Assembly (NCBI GenBank): GCA_036742455.1
Contig: DAINQU010000001.1
Coordinates: forward strand, 186,001 to 250,000
DNA: 64,000 nucleotides
Reading direction: 5' to 3'
DNA from: CAIKZZ01 sp036742455
GTDB taxonomy: Bacteria > Pseudomonadota > Gammaproteobacteria > Steroidobacterales > Steroidobacteraceae
The notes under the pieces are model-generated. The model saw only the letters and a program-made list of their open reading frames with translations, had not been told where the DNA came from and did no database searches. Of this stretch, positions 17,134 through 25,631 are shown in pieces; position 1 is the first letter of the stretch, and each line of letters opens with the position of its first letter. The translations under genes were made by a program, and so were the position numbers.

Positions 17134-18387
17134 TCACTGATCGCTCGCGGCCTCCAGGAGCTTGCGATAGGCGCCGTTCTCGAGGATGGGCGTTAAGGCG
17201 AGTGTAACGGCATCGCGCCACTCGGCATTCTTGGGCAGCAGCATCGCTTTTTCCGACGGCTCGTAGAGCGCCTCTGTCAGTCGGCAGAGTCGTGGCTCGT
17301 GATGCGTGACGCGCGCTATTTCGATGTCGTCGGTGATCATCACGTCGGCGCGCCCAGCGACGAGTTCCTGAAAGACGCCGAGATTGTCGGTATGAACGAT
17401 CAGCGCAGAGTGTGGGAGATGGCGGCGCGCGAATTGCTCGTTGGTGCCACCCGGATTCTCGATGACTCGGACGTCAGGTCTGTCCATCGCTTCGAGCGTG
17501 CTGAGACGCCCTCGGTCTGCGCAGCGACCGATGGCCGCCTTGCCGCCGCTAACCAGTGGTTGCGTGAACAAAGCATTGGCCTGGCGCGACGCCGTGATGG
17601 AGATGCCGCCTGCGGCGATATCAAAACGATCGGCTGCGAGATCCGACATAAGGGTAGCCCAGGTGCTTCGAACGTAGACCGGCGTGAGCCCTAATACATG
17701 AGCCAGTTGCGCCGTGAGTTCTACATCCGCGCCGGTCAGCAAACCGTCCTGCGTCCAGGCGAAGGGAGCGTAGTCCGCCGGTAATCCAATTCTCAGTACG
17801 TGGGAATGCCGTATGCGCTCCGTCGAGAGTGGGCTATCCAGCCGGATCGCGCCCAATGCCGCCTCTAACTCCTGGCGGTCGGCGGTAGACCAGCGGGCGT
17901 CCGGTAGGGTTGCCGTCAGCGCAGCGACATTCAGACTCGCAAAATACGGTGCAGCCAGGTAAAGCGCCGTCAAAAGCTCTTGGGATAATGCATCGATCCG
18001 GGGGCGCAGTTCGTCCCGCAATGATGGCGCCGAGGTGGGGCCCGAGCCGTCTTGTCCCCACCGATCCATGGCGGCGGTCTGCACGGCGCGGGCTCGCGCA
18101 ATTTGCCCAGCGATCAAAGTTTGAACGGGGTCGCGCGAAAGACCGAGAGCGACCGCTTGATCCGTCGCTGCTTGAATGACCGCTGCTTCACGGGCGGGAT
18201 CCCCCACCGGTTGACCGCTAACCCACTTCGCGGCTGCCACATCGGGCATCAACGCGATCCTTGCATCGAGTACCGTGAGCACTCGACGGACCAGCATCGG
18301 CCCATCCACTAATGCCCGTTCTTCCGACCGACAGGTAGGTCCAGCTATTAAGAACAGCAGGAACGCGAGACGCAGGTAGCGCGACAT
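17134..18387 (-). CDS. Secreted AroQ-gamma chorismate mutase fused to PheC cyclohexadienyl dehydratase
   Basis: Predicted periplasmic bifunctional enzyme of 417 residues making phenylpyruvate (or Phe from arogenate) from chorismate. Residues 1-22 are a signal peptide (start ATG 18387). Residues ~28-180 are an AroQ-gamma chorismate mutase: R43, K54 (VAAAKW), R66 (GDPARE) and Q103 have the spacing I recall for the active-site residues of the secreted M. tuberculosis enzyme. Residues ~196-413 are PheC-like, a catalytic offshoot of family-3 solute-binding proteins: STWATLMSDLAADRFDIAAG, GRCADRGRLSTLEAMDRP, ENPGGTNEQFARRHLP and DNLGVFQELVAGRADVMITD. A plain transporter binding protein would not carry these motifs. 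Divergent from an amino-acid permease. Confidence 0.88.
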   Translation of the reverse strand: MSRYLRLAFLLFLIAGPTCRSEERALVDGPMLVRRVLTVLDARIALMPDVAAAKWVSGQPVGDPAREAAVIQAATDQAVALGLSRDPVQTLIAGQIARARAVQTAAMDRWGQDGSGPTSAPSLRDELRPRIDALSQELLTALYLAAPYFASLNVAALTATLPDARWSTADRQELEAALGAIRLDSPLSTERIRHSHVLRIGLPADYAPFAWTQDGLLTGADVELTAQLAHVLGLTPVYVRSTWATLMSDLAADRFDIAAGGISITASRQANALFTQPLVSGGKAAIGRCADRGRLSTLEAMDRPDVRVIENPGGTNEQFARRHLPHSALIVHTDNLGVFQELVAGRADVMITDDIEIARVTHHEPRLCRLTEALYEPSEKAMLLPKNAEWRDAVTLALTPILENGAYRKLLEAASDQ

Positions 18388-18486
18388 GAACACGAACTCC
18401 GTTGGGTGCGTTGAGCGTAGCAAGTTTCGGGTCGGGACAGTCACGTGGCGGCGGCGTATGCTTTCACGCTCGTGAAGGGGGGTTAC

Positions 18487-19809
18487 ATGGCAACGGGTCA
18501 ATCCGCGGGAGCGCTGTCTCGCATATTGGGATTTGGGTTCAGCGTGGCGCTCGCATTCGGCAGCACCATTGGCGTCGGCATTCTGCGCCTGCCCGGCGAG
18601 GTTGTAGCCGCCCTAGGCGATGCGCACCTCACGATTTTTGCGTGGATACTGGGCGGCGCTTACGCATTGCTGGGTGCGGTATCCGTGGCCGAATTGGCTG
18701 CGATGATGCCCACGGCGGGGGGATTTTATGTCTACGCGCGCCGCGCATTTGGACCGGCGGCAGGATTTCTTATCGGCTGGAATGATTGGCTGTTAAATAG
18801 CATTACCGTCGCCTACACCGCCTACACCGCCGCCGATTTTTTGGGAAAATTCGAGCCTACTTTTATTGGGCATGAGCAATCAGTGGCGCTCGTCATCGTG
18901 CTTGTATTTACGAGCATTCATTGGTTGGGCCTGCGAGTCGGAAGCAGTGTGCAGAACGCGATTAGCGTGCTCGTCGGCCTCATGCTGGTGCTACTCGCTA
19001 TAGCAGGCTTTATGGCGCACCCGGCGACGATAGCGGCCTCGTCGTCGATACCCGTCCCTACAGTGGCCTTCACGATTGGCGCCGCGGTGGTGGCGCTGCG
19101 CAACGTAATCGTGACTTACGACGGATGGTACGCAGCCATTTACATGGCCGAAGAGACCGTGGATGCCGCGCGGAATGTGCCGCGCGCCATGATTACCTGC
19201 GCTGCACTAATTACGGTGCTGTATGTGCTCATCAACGCCGGCTTTTTGCACGCTCTGCCAGTATCGGTGTTGGCGAAGTCCACGTTGCCGGCGGCCGATG
19301 TCGCGAATCTCATACTCCCGCACGGTGGCGCACAGTTCGTGACGTTTGTGTCGTTGTTGACGGTCTTATCGCTCGTGAACGCCATCTTCCTAGGCACTCC
19401 GCGCATCTTGTATGCACTGGGCCGCGATGGATTGGTTCCGCCTCAAGTTACGCGCGTCAGTGAGGGAGGGACCCCGCACGTGGCATTGCTATCGACCGCA
19501 GGTGCCGCGACATTGATGATTGTATCGGGTTCATTGCAATTGCTGATTGCGATGGCTGCGGTATTGTTCGTGCTCAATTACGTCTCGGCGTATCTTGCGG
19601 TCTTCACGTTGCGCCGACGCGAACCGAATGCCGTTAGACCTTTTCGTGTCGTGGGCTATCCCATCAGCACGGCGCTCGTTTTAGCCGGATCCGCTGCCTT
19701 CCTCATAGCGACGGTGGGTGATGACTTGCGTTCCGCGTTGGCATCGTTGGGGTTGATCGTTCTGGCCGTCCCCATTTATCTGTGGTCTCGTCGAAAGGCC
19801 GTGCGGTAA
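18487..19809 (+). CDS. APC-family amino-acid permease
   Basis: 440-residue inner-membrane transporter with about 12 hydrophobic helices. The first helix has the APC substrate signature FGSTIGVGILRLPGEV; later helices show PTAGGFYVYARRAFGP and VTYDGWYAAIYMAEET. The ATG at 18487 is preceded by a strong GAAGGGGGG ribosome site; an upstream in-frame start at 18445 lies too close to the divergent gene. Because it is divergent from a periplasmic enzyme that makes a Phe precursor, import of an aromatic amino acid or keto acid is a possible but unproven role. Confidence 0.82.
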   Translation: MATGQSAGALSRILGFGFSVALAFGSTIGVGILRLPGEVVAALGDAHLTIFAWILGGAYALLGAVSVAELAAMMPTAGGFYVYARRAFGPAAGFLIGWNDWLLNSITVAYTAYTAADFLGKFEPTFIGHEQSVALVIVLVFTSIHWLGLRVGSSVQNAISVLVGLMLVLLAIAGFMAHPATIAASSSIPVPTVAFTIGAAVVALRNVIVTYDGWYAAIYMAEETVDAARNVPRAMITCAALITVLYVLINAGFLHALPVSVLAKSTLPAADVANLILPHGGAQFVTFVSLLTVLSLVNAIFLGTPRILYALGRDGLVPPQVTRVSEGGTPHVALLSTAGAATLMIVSGSLQLLIAMAAVLFVLNYVSAYLAVFTLRRREPNAVRPFRVVGYPISTALVLAGSAAFLIATVGDDLRSALASLGLIVLAVPIYLWSRRKAVR

Positions 19810-19920
19810 TTCGTCCCCGAGCGCTGAGTGCTTTCTCAGCGACTTCCGGACGCCCGACGGGCAAACGCGACGAGAACTTGTGTGTCGGCGGCGGCGTTTT
19901 GCGGGGGACAGGTGGGGCAC

Positions 19921-19954
19921 AACTCGGCGTTCCGATGGGCTCGCCGAGTTTTAT
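19921..19954. terminator. Bidirectional terminator between permease and S9 peptidase
   Basis: Nine-base perfect arms (19921-19929 with 19942-19950) around a 12-base loop are followed by TTTT overlapping the end of the stem. On the other strand an A/T tract is also present. It sits between two convergent genes. The rest of this 150-base space shows only a smaller GCTGAG/CTCAGC stem (19823-19840). Confidence 0.6.
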
Positions 19955-19963
19955 GCGTAAACG

Positions 19964-21967
19964 CTACGGTGTGGCCAAGAATCGTTTGAACCAGCCTTCC
20001 ACACGCTCCAGTCGATCTTTGACAAAACTGGGGCGTGTGATGTCGTGGAATTGGTCCGGATACACGACTAATTCGGTTGGAATCCCTAAGGCGTGTAGCG
20101 CCTGATGCATCTGCTCCCCACCGGATACCGGTACGTTGAAGTCACGATCTCCGCCCATAAAAAGCGTCGGCGTATGGATGCGATCCGCGTGAAAAAACGG
20201 ATAGGAAACTTTCATCCACGCTGCGGTGTCGCGCCAAGGTAGCCCGAGTTCGTGCTCGTATTGAAGTACGTATTGGTCAACACCGTACATCAGCAATTGG
20301 TTGCCGCTGCCGGCCCCGCTGGCGGCGGCTTTGAAGCGAGTGTCGGTTGCGATGGTGTAATCGGTGAGGATGCCTCCGTAGCTCCATCCGCCAATCACGA
20401 GTCGCTGTGGGTCCGCGTAGCCGCGAGCGATGACCGCATCAACGCCGGCTAGCAAGTCCTCTACCTCTTTATGGCCCCAATCGGCATAAATAGCGCGAGC
20501 GAATGCGGCGCCTCTGCCGCTACTGCCACGGTAGTTGATACCCACGACAACAAAGCCTGCCGCCGCGAGAAACTGACGATGGAATTGGTAAGACTGAAAG
20601 TCCTGTGTATGTTCATCCTCGCCGTTCGGGCCGCCATGGATCCAGAGTGCCGTGGGGTAGCGGCGGCCTTGCTGGTAATCCGGTGGTAGCGTGATGAGCG
20701 CATGGACCTCGGTGCCGTCTCGGCTCTTGAAGGACAAATCCTCCACGCGGCCGAGCACGATGCCGCTCATAAACGGCTCGCTTTCGTGAGTTAAACGGCG
20801 CAGTCCGGTCGGCTCCAGGGCATAAATCTCATTGGGTGTCCGATCGTTTCCGCCCACCGCCACCGTGCGGCCGCCGCCCTGGGCTATCTCTAAGTAGGTC
20901 CCGGCGGCGTGGGTGAGTCGTTCTGCATGGCCATCGTCCAGTCGTACGGAGGTCGGATAGATGCCCCCATCGTCTTCCACGGCGACGACTGCCGTCGCGT
21001 TGTCGGGCAACAGCGCCGCACTCATGACCGCGCGGTCAAGGCCCGCCGTCACTGAGCGCGCAGCGCCGCCGTTGAGAGGGACGACGTACAGCTGATCCTG
21101 TTGATAGGCATAAAACTTAGGCTCGGCGCCCACCCGGTAGGTCAGGCGGGTGGCATCCGGCGTGAACGCGAGGTGTTGTGCATTGGGCACATAACTGTGG
21201 GTGAGTACGTGGGGTGCGCCACCGTCTGCGGGTATTACGACGATATCGTTCGCGCCGTCCCGATCGCCGCCCTTCTCTGCGGCACGGGTGTAGGCAATCC
21301 AGCGTCCGTCCGGCGACCAAGTCGGATGATCGTCCTGATAGTGAGGGTCGCGGGTCAGTGGAGTCGTGCTGCCATCCGCCACCTGCACGATGATCAGGTG
21401 CCGGTCATGACCGCTCGAAAGATACCCCTCCACATCCTGCTTAAAATGCCAGTCATGCATCACCAAAGGCTTTGGGTGCGCGTGTGCATCATCAGCATCC
21501 GTGTCAGCAGCCTCGAACGTAGCGACTAGATGCTTGCCGTCGGGGGACCAGTCGTACTCGCCGATGTCGCCACTGACGTGGGTGAGTGCCTGTGCTTCGC
21601 CGCCACGTCGGTCTAATAGGAGAATTTGGTTGTGGTGTTCTCCCGCCGGCGTCGCAATATAGGAGACATAGCGCCCGTCGGGACTGAAACGCGGCGCCCG
21701 CAGCGATGCAGACGCGGCGGCAAGTGTGACGACCTCGCCGGTATCCGCGTTAACCATGCGCAATTCTGAGCGTCGCTCGTCGCTGGCGCGGTCATTCAGG
21801 GTCACGAGGTAAGCGACCCAGGCACCATCCGGAGATACGGCTGCAGCGTTCACGGCTCGCGTCGCGTAAATGTCATCCGCAATAAGCGGACGTGCTCCGG
21901 TTGGCGCGACCGCTAGGGCGGTTTGGCTGAGGCTCAGCGCGACAATGAGCGAAAAGAGGCGATGCAT
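19964..21967 (-). CDS. Exported S9 family prolyl-oligopeptidase-type peptidase
   Basis: 667 residues beginning with a signal peptide (MHRLFSLIVALSLSQTALA; start ATG 21967). The N-terminal two thirds are a beta-propeller with PD40-type repeats (SPDGAWVAYLV, SPDGRYVSYIA, SPDGKHLVATF, SPDGRWIAYTR). The C-terminal alpha/beta hydrolase has the nucleophile GGWSYGG, Asp in MGGDRDFNVPV and His in DQFHDITRP. It is likely a periplasmic dipeptidyl or acylaminoacyl peptidase; which of these cannot be told. Confidence 0.9.
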   Translation of the reverse strand: MHRLFSLIVALSLSQTALAVAPTGARPLIADDIYATRAVNAAAVSPDGAWVAYLVTLNDRASDERRSELRMVNADTGEVVTLAAASASLRAPRFSPDGRYVSYIATPAGEHHNQILLLDRRGGEAQALTHVSGDIGEYDWSPDGKHLVATFEAADTDADDAHAHPKPLVMHDWHFKQDVEGYLSSGHDRHLIIVQVADGSTTPLTRDPHYQDDHPTWSPDGRWIAYTRAAEKGGDRDGANDIVVIPADGGAPHVLTHSYVPNAQHLAFTPDATRLTYRVGAEPKFYAYQQDQLYVVPLNGGAARSVTAGLDRAVMSAALLPDNATAVVAVEDDGGIYPTSVRLDDGHAERLTHAAGTYLEIAQGGGRTVAVGGNDRTPNEIYALEPTGLRRLTHESEPFMSGIVLGRVEDLSFKSRDGTEVHALITLPPDYQQGRRYPTALWIHGGPNGEDEHTQDFQSYQFHRQFLAAAGFVVVGINYRGSSGRGAAFARAIYADWGHKEVEDLLAGVDAVIARGYADPQRLVIGGWSYGGILTDYTIATDTRFKAAASGAGSGNQLLMYGVDQYVLQYEHELGLPWRDTAAWMKVSYPFFHADRIHTPTLFMGGDRDFNVPVSGGEQMHQALHALGIPTELVVYPDQFHDITRPSFVKDRLERVEGWFKRFLATP

Positions 21968-22051
21968 GGGGTGCTCCGGCAAAGGATGGGCCAAAGGGTG
22001 AGACTATCGCAGTATCGACGGTGGGCGTTCAAGCATTTCCCGGCAACGGGG

Positions 22052-22081
22052 TTGCCCGAGGATCAGGCTGAGGCATAGAAT
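22052..22081 (+). promoter_or_regulatory. Putative promoter of tRNA-Gly
   Basis: TTGCCC (22052-22057) and TAGAAT (22076-22081) are separated by 18 bases and followed by a GC-rich stretch directly before the tRNA. This is the usual form of a stringently controlled stable-RNA promoter. Confidence 0.45.
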
Positions 22082-22092
22082 CGCAGACCCGC

Positions 22093-22166
22093 GCGGGCGT
22101 AGTTCAATGGTAGAACTGTAGCTTCCCAAGCTACTAACGTGGGTTCGATTCCCATCGCCCGCTCCA
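22093..22166 (+). tRNA. glyU: tRNA-Gly (anticodon CCC)
   Basis: Complete 74-base cloverleaf. The acceptor stem GCGGGCG pairs with CGCCCGC; the D arm is GTTC...GAAC; the anticodon stem GTAGC/GCTAC encloses the loop TTCCCAA; the T arm is GTGGG-TTCGATT-CCCAT. The 3' CCA is encoded. It matches E. coli glyU closely from memory. Confidence 0.97.
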
Positions 22167-22190
22167 CTTTCCGACGCGTATGGCTCGGCT

Positions 22191-22673
22191 TCAAAATATC
22201 CCGGCCTCAAGCCCGGCAGCCATGGTCGCGCCGAGCGTTCTGGCTTGCTCGAGCGCAAGGTCGGTCATTGCACCGACGGCAATCAACGGTGGCGCGATGG
22301 CCACCCATCCGTAGCCGGTCACGATCCGCTCCACGCTGCGTTGTGCGCCGGTTCCGTCGTTGCCGGCGCTAATAAAGAGTCCGTACGGCCGCCCTTGAGT
22401 CTTCCCCTCAGCGGGATAAAACGTGCGGTCGAAGAAATCTTTGAGTGCGCCCGCCATATAACCGAAGTGTTCCGGTGTGCCGAGCAAAATGCCGTCGGCG
22501 CGTAACAGGTCGGTTGTATCGCAGGTCAATGCCGGCCGACTGACCAGTTCTATAGCGCTCTGAAACTCTAAGACACCGGCCTCAACGGCTTGACGTAAGT
22601 GCTCGGTCCGGCCACCCGGGTGGCCGGCGTAGATCAGAAGCAAGCGGCGGCGAACGGTGGGGTGCTGTTCCAT
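22191..22673 (-). CDS. Flavodoxin/NAD(P)H-dependent FMN reductase-like protein
   Basis: 160-residue flavodoxin-fold protein. The phosphate-binding loop is IYAGHPGGRTEHL. The isoalloxazine-side loop is GILLGTPEHFGYMAGALKDF followed by FFDRTF, as in NADPH-dependent FMN reductases. A Gly-rich SAGNDGTGAQRS loop comes later. Its redox partner is unknown. It ends 24 bases from the tRNA-Gly gene on the opposite strand. Confidence 0.75.
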   Translation of the reverse strand: MEQHPTVRRRLLLIYAGHPGGRTEHLRQAVEAGVLEFQSAIELVSRPALTCDTTDLLRADGILLGTPEHFGYMAGALKDFFDRTFYPAEGKTQGRPYGLFISAGNDGTGAQRSVERIVTGYGWVAIAPPLIAVGAMTDLALEQARTLGATMAAGLEAGIF

Positions 22674-22751
22674 GCGAAGAGCGTAGCGCTCTCCGGTGAG
22701 ATCGTGGTAGTGAATGTCGTAATAAACCGGAGGGCCGATTTGAAGTTACTG

Positions 22752-23384
22752 ATGCATTTATCCGCGTTGCCGGATGCGCACCATTACCGCGGCTATGCAG
22801 ATCTGGCATCGGCCCAGCGAGAGGGGGACCACTATAGCGTCACCGTCCGCCAGTGCCCCGGGGCGCGAGCGGCGGTGGTGGCGCCGCACGGTGGGCGCAT
22901 TGAGGACGGTACCTCAGAGATCGCTCGCGCGATCGCAGCGGATGACCATCATTACTATTTGTTGGAGGGGCGCCGACCGTCGCACAACTACCACACCCTG
23001 CATCTGACCAGTCATCGCTTTGATGAACCGCGCTGCCTGGCGCTACTGGCGGACGCCGATCGTGTGGTGGCGGTGCACGGATGCCGGGGCGATCGCCCAC
23101 AAGTCTTTGTGGGAGGGCGTGATTCGTTGTTAGCCGCTCACGTCACGGAGACGCTGCGCGAACGAGGGATTGATGCCCAAGACACGAACCACCCGTTCCC
23201 CGGTTTGCACGCGCACAATATCTGTAACCGTGGCCGTCATCGGCGTGGGCTGCAGCTGGAAATTACTCACCCGCTGCGCCGTTCCTCTCGGGCTGCGGAG
23301 GTGGCAGAGGCCGTCCGGGAATCTCTGCGATGGATCTTGGGGGCTTTTCCCCTAGGGGAGCTGGGTGACGCATCCGAGTGTTGA
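22752..23384 (+). CDS. Poly-gamma-glutamate hydrolase-like protein (PghP/DUF867 type)
   Basis: About 210 residues related to the zinc-dependent gamma-glutamyl hydrolases of the phage PghP family. Visible family parts are VVAPHGGRIEDGTSEIARAI, LHLTSHRFDEP, VAVHGCRGD, VGGRD and NICNRG...GLQLE, which supply the His/Glu zinc ligands. Phage enzymes cleave poly-gamma-glutamate capsules; proteobacterial members are of unknown role. The ATG at 22752 is the first plausible start; an in-frame upstream extension overlaps the divergent gene's promoter. It overlaps the LysR gene by 20 bases. Confidence 0.7.
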   Translation: MHLSALPDAHHYRGYADLASAQREGDHYSVTVRQCPGARAAVVAPHGGRIEDGTSEIARAIAADDHHYYLLEGRRPSHNYHTLHLTSHRFDEPRCLALLADADRVVAVHGCRGDRPQVFVGGRDSLLAAHVTETLRERGIDAQDTNHPFPGLHAHNICNRGRHRRGLQLEITHPLRRSSRAAEVAEAVRESLRWILGAFPLGELGDASEC

Positions 23385-24294
23385 GGAAATGCAGGCGTTC
23401 GTTGCGGTTGCCGAGACCGGTGCGGTGTCCGGCGCGGCGCGACGCTTGGGCATTGCGAAGTCGATGGTGAGCAAACGGGTGGCGTCACTCGAGCGTCACC
23501 TCGGCGCGACGTTGCTATTACGGATGCCGCGGGCGGTGGCGTTGACCGATCGAGGGCGCGCCTTTTATGACCGGGCGCGGGCGATCTTAGGGTCGTTGGA
23601 AGATGCCGCTGCCGAAGTTCGTGATCTACAGAGTTCGCTCCGCGGTCTCTTGCGGATCGCGGCACCGCTGACGTTCGGGACGTTGTATCTCGGCGACCTC
23701 CTGTGGCCCTTTCTTCGCGCCCATCCCCAATTGGACGTGGCGTTGGATCTGGACGACCGGATCGTGGACTTATTGGGTAGCGGCTATGATCTGGGCATCC
23801 GCATCGGTTCGCTGCCCGATTCCTCGATGGTCGCCCGGGTTCTGGCCGACATGCCCCTCGTTCTCTGTGGGAGCCCGAGTTACCTTGACCGGGCGGGGGT
23901 GCCCAAAGCGTTAGAAGACTTGCCGTCGCATGCGTGTATTGGCTACGCCCATCTCGCTGCCGGTCAAGTCTGGCGGTTTCGCGCGGGGCGGGGTTCAGCA
24001 GAACGGGCGATTCGGGTGCAAAGCCGGTTTGTCGCGAATAATGCGGAGCTGATGCGGGGCGCTGCTGTTGCGGGACTCGGCCTATTGATGGTTCCGGAAT
24101 TTGTGGTTGCCGACGATTTGCGTTCGGGCTCGCTGACTCGACTGCTCCCAGAGGTGCCGCCGGTTGGCAAGGTGCTGCATGCGCTCTACCCGCGCGACCG
24201 GCAGGGATCGACGAAAGTGCGCGCGCTGGTGGATCACCTCGCCGAGGCGCTTACGCCCGAGCCGCCGTGGACGGTACATTCCGGTTCATCATAG
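23365..24294 (+). CDS. LysR-family transcriptional regulator
   Basis: 309 residues. The N-terminal winged helix-turn-helix is FVAVAETGAVSGAARRLGIA followed by KSMVSKRVASLERHLGATLL and LTDRGRAFYDRARAIL. The C-terminal effector domain resembles the CrgA/AaeR group (YDLGIRIGSLPDSSMVARVL, VLCGSPSYLDRAG). The GTG start lies inside the hydrolase gene, with an AGGGGAG ribosome site. The YceI/cytochrome operon immediately downstream on the same strand, or the hydrolase, may be its target. Confidence 0.9.
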   Translation: MTHPSVEEMQAFVAVAETGAVSGAARRLGIAKSMVSKRVASLERHLGATLLLRMPRAVALTDRGRAFYDRARAILGSLEDAAAEVRDLQSSLRGLLRIAAPLTFGTLYLGDLLWPFLRAHPQLDVALDLDDRIVDLLGSGYDLGIRIGSLPDSSMVARVLADMPLVLCGSPSYLDRAGVPKALEDLPSHACIGYAHLAAGQVWRFRAGRGSAERAIRVQSRFVANNAELMRGAAVAGLGLLMVPEFVVADDLRSGSLTRLLPEVPPVGKVLHALYPRDRQGSTKVRALVDHLAEALTPEPPWTVHSGSS

Positions 24295-24311
24295 TTTCCA
24301 AAATAGAAACT
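24293..24311. promoter_or_regulatory. Inverted repeat AGTTTC-N7-GAAACT
   Basis: Six-base arms (24293-24298 and 24306-24311) with an AT-rich 7-base centre, starting inside the LysR stop codon. The size and AT-rich centre fit a dimeric regulator's operator. It lies about 170 bases upstream of the first yceI gene. Which protein binds it is unknown. Confidence 0.35.
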
Positions 24312-24385
24312 TTAGATTCGCTTTATTGCGACTATCGGGCTCTTTAAGAAACGAGGATGCTTCGGCTCACGGTTCCGCGGGCCGG

Positions 24386-24427
24386 CGTCACGCTTCCCTC
24401 GTTCCCCTCCCTCAGGGGAGCGTGACG
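24386..24427 (+). other. Stem-loop in the leader of the YceI operon
   Basis: Nine-base perfect arms (24386-24394 with 24419-24427), extended inwards by a CCC/GGG pairing, enclose a C-rich loop. No T run follows on either strand, so it is not a typical terminator. It is located 53 bases before the yceI start codon. Confidence 0.35.
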
Positions 24428-24479
24428 TCTCCCGCACCGCCGCTGTCATTCCGTTTTACCCTCTTGGAGATTGCATTCC

Positions 24480-25073
24480 ATGCGCGTTCCCTCACTACTC
24501 GGTGCCTTCACCGCTACCGCACTCGGCGCCGCAGCACTCGCAGCATCCGCAATCCCGGTGACCTATACGGTCGATACCGTCCATTCCCGTGTGTCGTTCT
24601 ACGTGAACCACCTCGGGTTTTCGAATGCCGCTGGCGCCTTCCACGTCGCCGATTCGACCGTCCTGTTCGATGCCGACAACTGGTCTCGCTCCTCCGTCGA
24701 TGTGCGTATCCCCGTCGACTCGCTCGACTTGGGTGATCTCAAATGGCAGACCCACATACTCAGTGCCGATTTCCTAGACGCGGCGAAGTACCCGGATATC
24801 CATTTCCAGAGCACCGCTGTTGAGTTCAGCGCGAACGGTCAGGGTAAACTCCACGGAAATTTGACCATCCATGGCATCACCAAGCCGGTGGTATTGGATC
24901 TGCGCCTTAATAAAGCCGGGGAGCATCCGATGCGGAAGACGCCTGCCGTGGGCTTTACGGCAACCACCGTCGTCCACCGCTCGGAGTTCGGGGTGGCAGC
25001 CTATGTGCCCGCCGTTGCCGATGATGTTGAAGTCCGAATCGAAATTGAGGCCTACGTTCCGCCCAAGGGGTAA
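24480..25073 (+). CDS. Periplasmic YceI-family protein (first copy)
   Basis: 197 residues with a signal peptide (TATALGAAALAASA) and a YceI lipocalin-like barrel: YTVDTVHSRVSFYVNHLGFS, SSVDVRIPVDSLDLGD, ILSADFLDAAKYPDIHFQST and LHGNLTIHGITKPVVLDL. The family binds polyisoprenoid-type lipids. The ATG at 24480 follows TTGGAG. It is the first gene of a three-gene operon with a cytochrome b561 and a second YceI. Confidence 0.9.
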   Translation: MRVPSLLGAFTATALGAAALAASAIPVTYTVDTVHSRVSFYVNHLGFSNAAGAFHVADSTVLFDADNWSRSSVDVRIPVDSLDLGDLKWQTHILSADFLDAAKYPDIHFQSTAVEFSANGQGKLHGNLTIHGITKPVVLDLRLNKAGEHPMRKTPAVGFTATTVVHRSEFGVAAYVPAVADDVEVRIEIEAYVPPKG

Positions 25074-25076
25074 GGT

Positions 25077-25631
25077 ATGTCGCTGCGTTCAACGACCGAA
25101 GGCTGGGGCGTGCTCACCCGAGTTTTCCACTGGGGCATGTTCGCGCTTTACGCTGGCTTGATAGGTGTCGGCTACTACATGGTCGACTTGCCCCTCAGCG
25201 CCGCTAAGATGAAGATCTATGCGTTGCACAAGTCGGTGGGCGTGGCGATGTTGGTTCTCGTGACCTTGCGCTTGTGTTGGCGTGCGATGGATCGCCGGCC
25301 GACATCGGAACCGATGTCGGTCTGGCAGCAGCGTGCCGCGGTCACAGCGGTTTTGTTCCTATACGGACTGATGTTCGCGCTGCCGCTGTCGGGGTGGGTC
25401 TACAACTCGGCCGCAGGATTTCCATTGCGCTGGTTCAATCTCATCAACCTGCCTGCGTTAATGGCACCGACCCCAACATGGAAGCTTTGGGCAAAAAGCG
25501 CGCACGAAATCGCGTCGATCGTTTTCATGAGTCTGGTCGCAGTGCACGCACTTGCGGCGCTGAAGCATCATTTTTGGGATAAGGATAAGACGCTGTCGCG
25601 CATGCTGCCGCGGCGTAAGGGATGGTTCTAA
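25077..25631 (+). CDS. Cytochrome b561 family membrane protein
   Basis: 184 residues, four transmembrane helices and the haem-ligating His residues of the YodB/CybB family: TRVFHWGMFALYAGLIGVGY, YALHKSVGVAMLVLVTLRL, and the helix-4 region AHEIASIVFMSLVAVHALAA ending ...LKHHFWDKD. Likely accepts electrons from quinol. It is placed between two YceI genes with 3-base and 1-base junctions, an arrangement seen repeatedly in proteobacteria. Confidence 0.92.
   Translation: MSLRSTTEGWGVLTRVFHWGMFALYAGLIGVGYYMVDLPLSAAKMKIYALHKSVGVAMLVLVTLRLCWRAMDRRPTSEPMSVWQQRAAVTAVLFLYGLMFALPLSGWVYNSAAGFPLRWFNLINLPALMAPTPTWKLWAKSAHEIASIVFMSLVAVHALAALKHHFWDKDKTLSRMLPRRKGWF

Noticed and set aside
17134..18387. Calling the C-terminal domain a transporter binding protein
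   Set aside because: PheC-specific segments and the fused chorismate mutase point to an enzyme, and no ABC transporter genes are adjacent.
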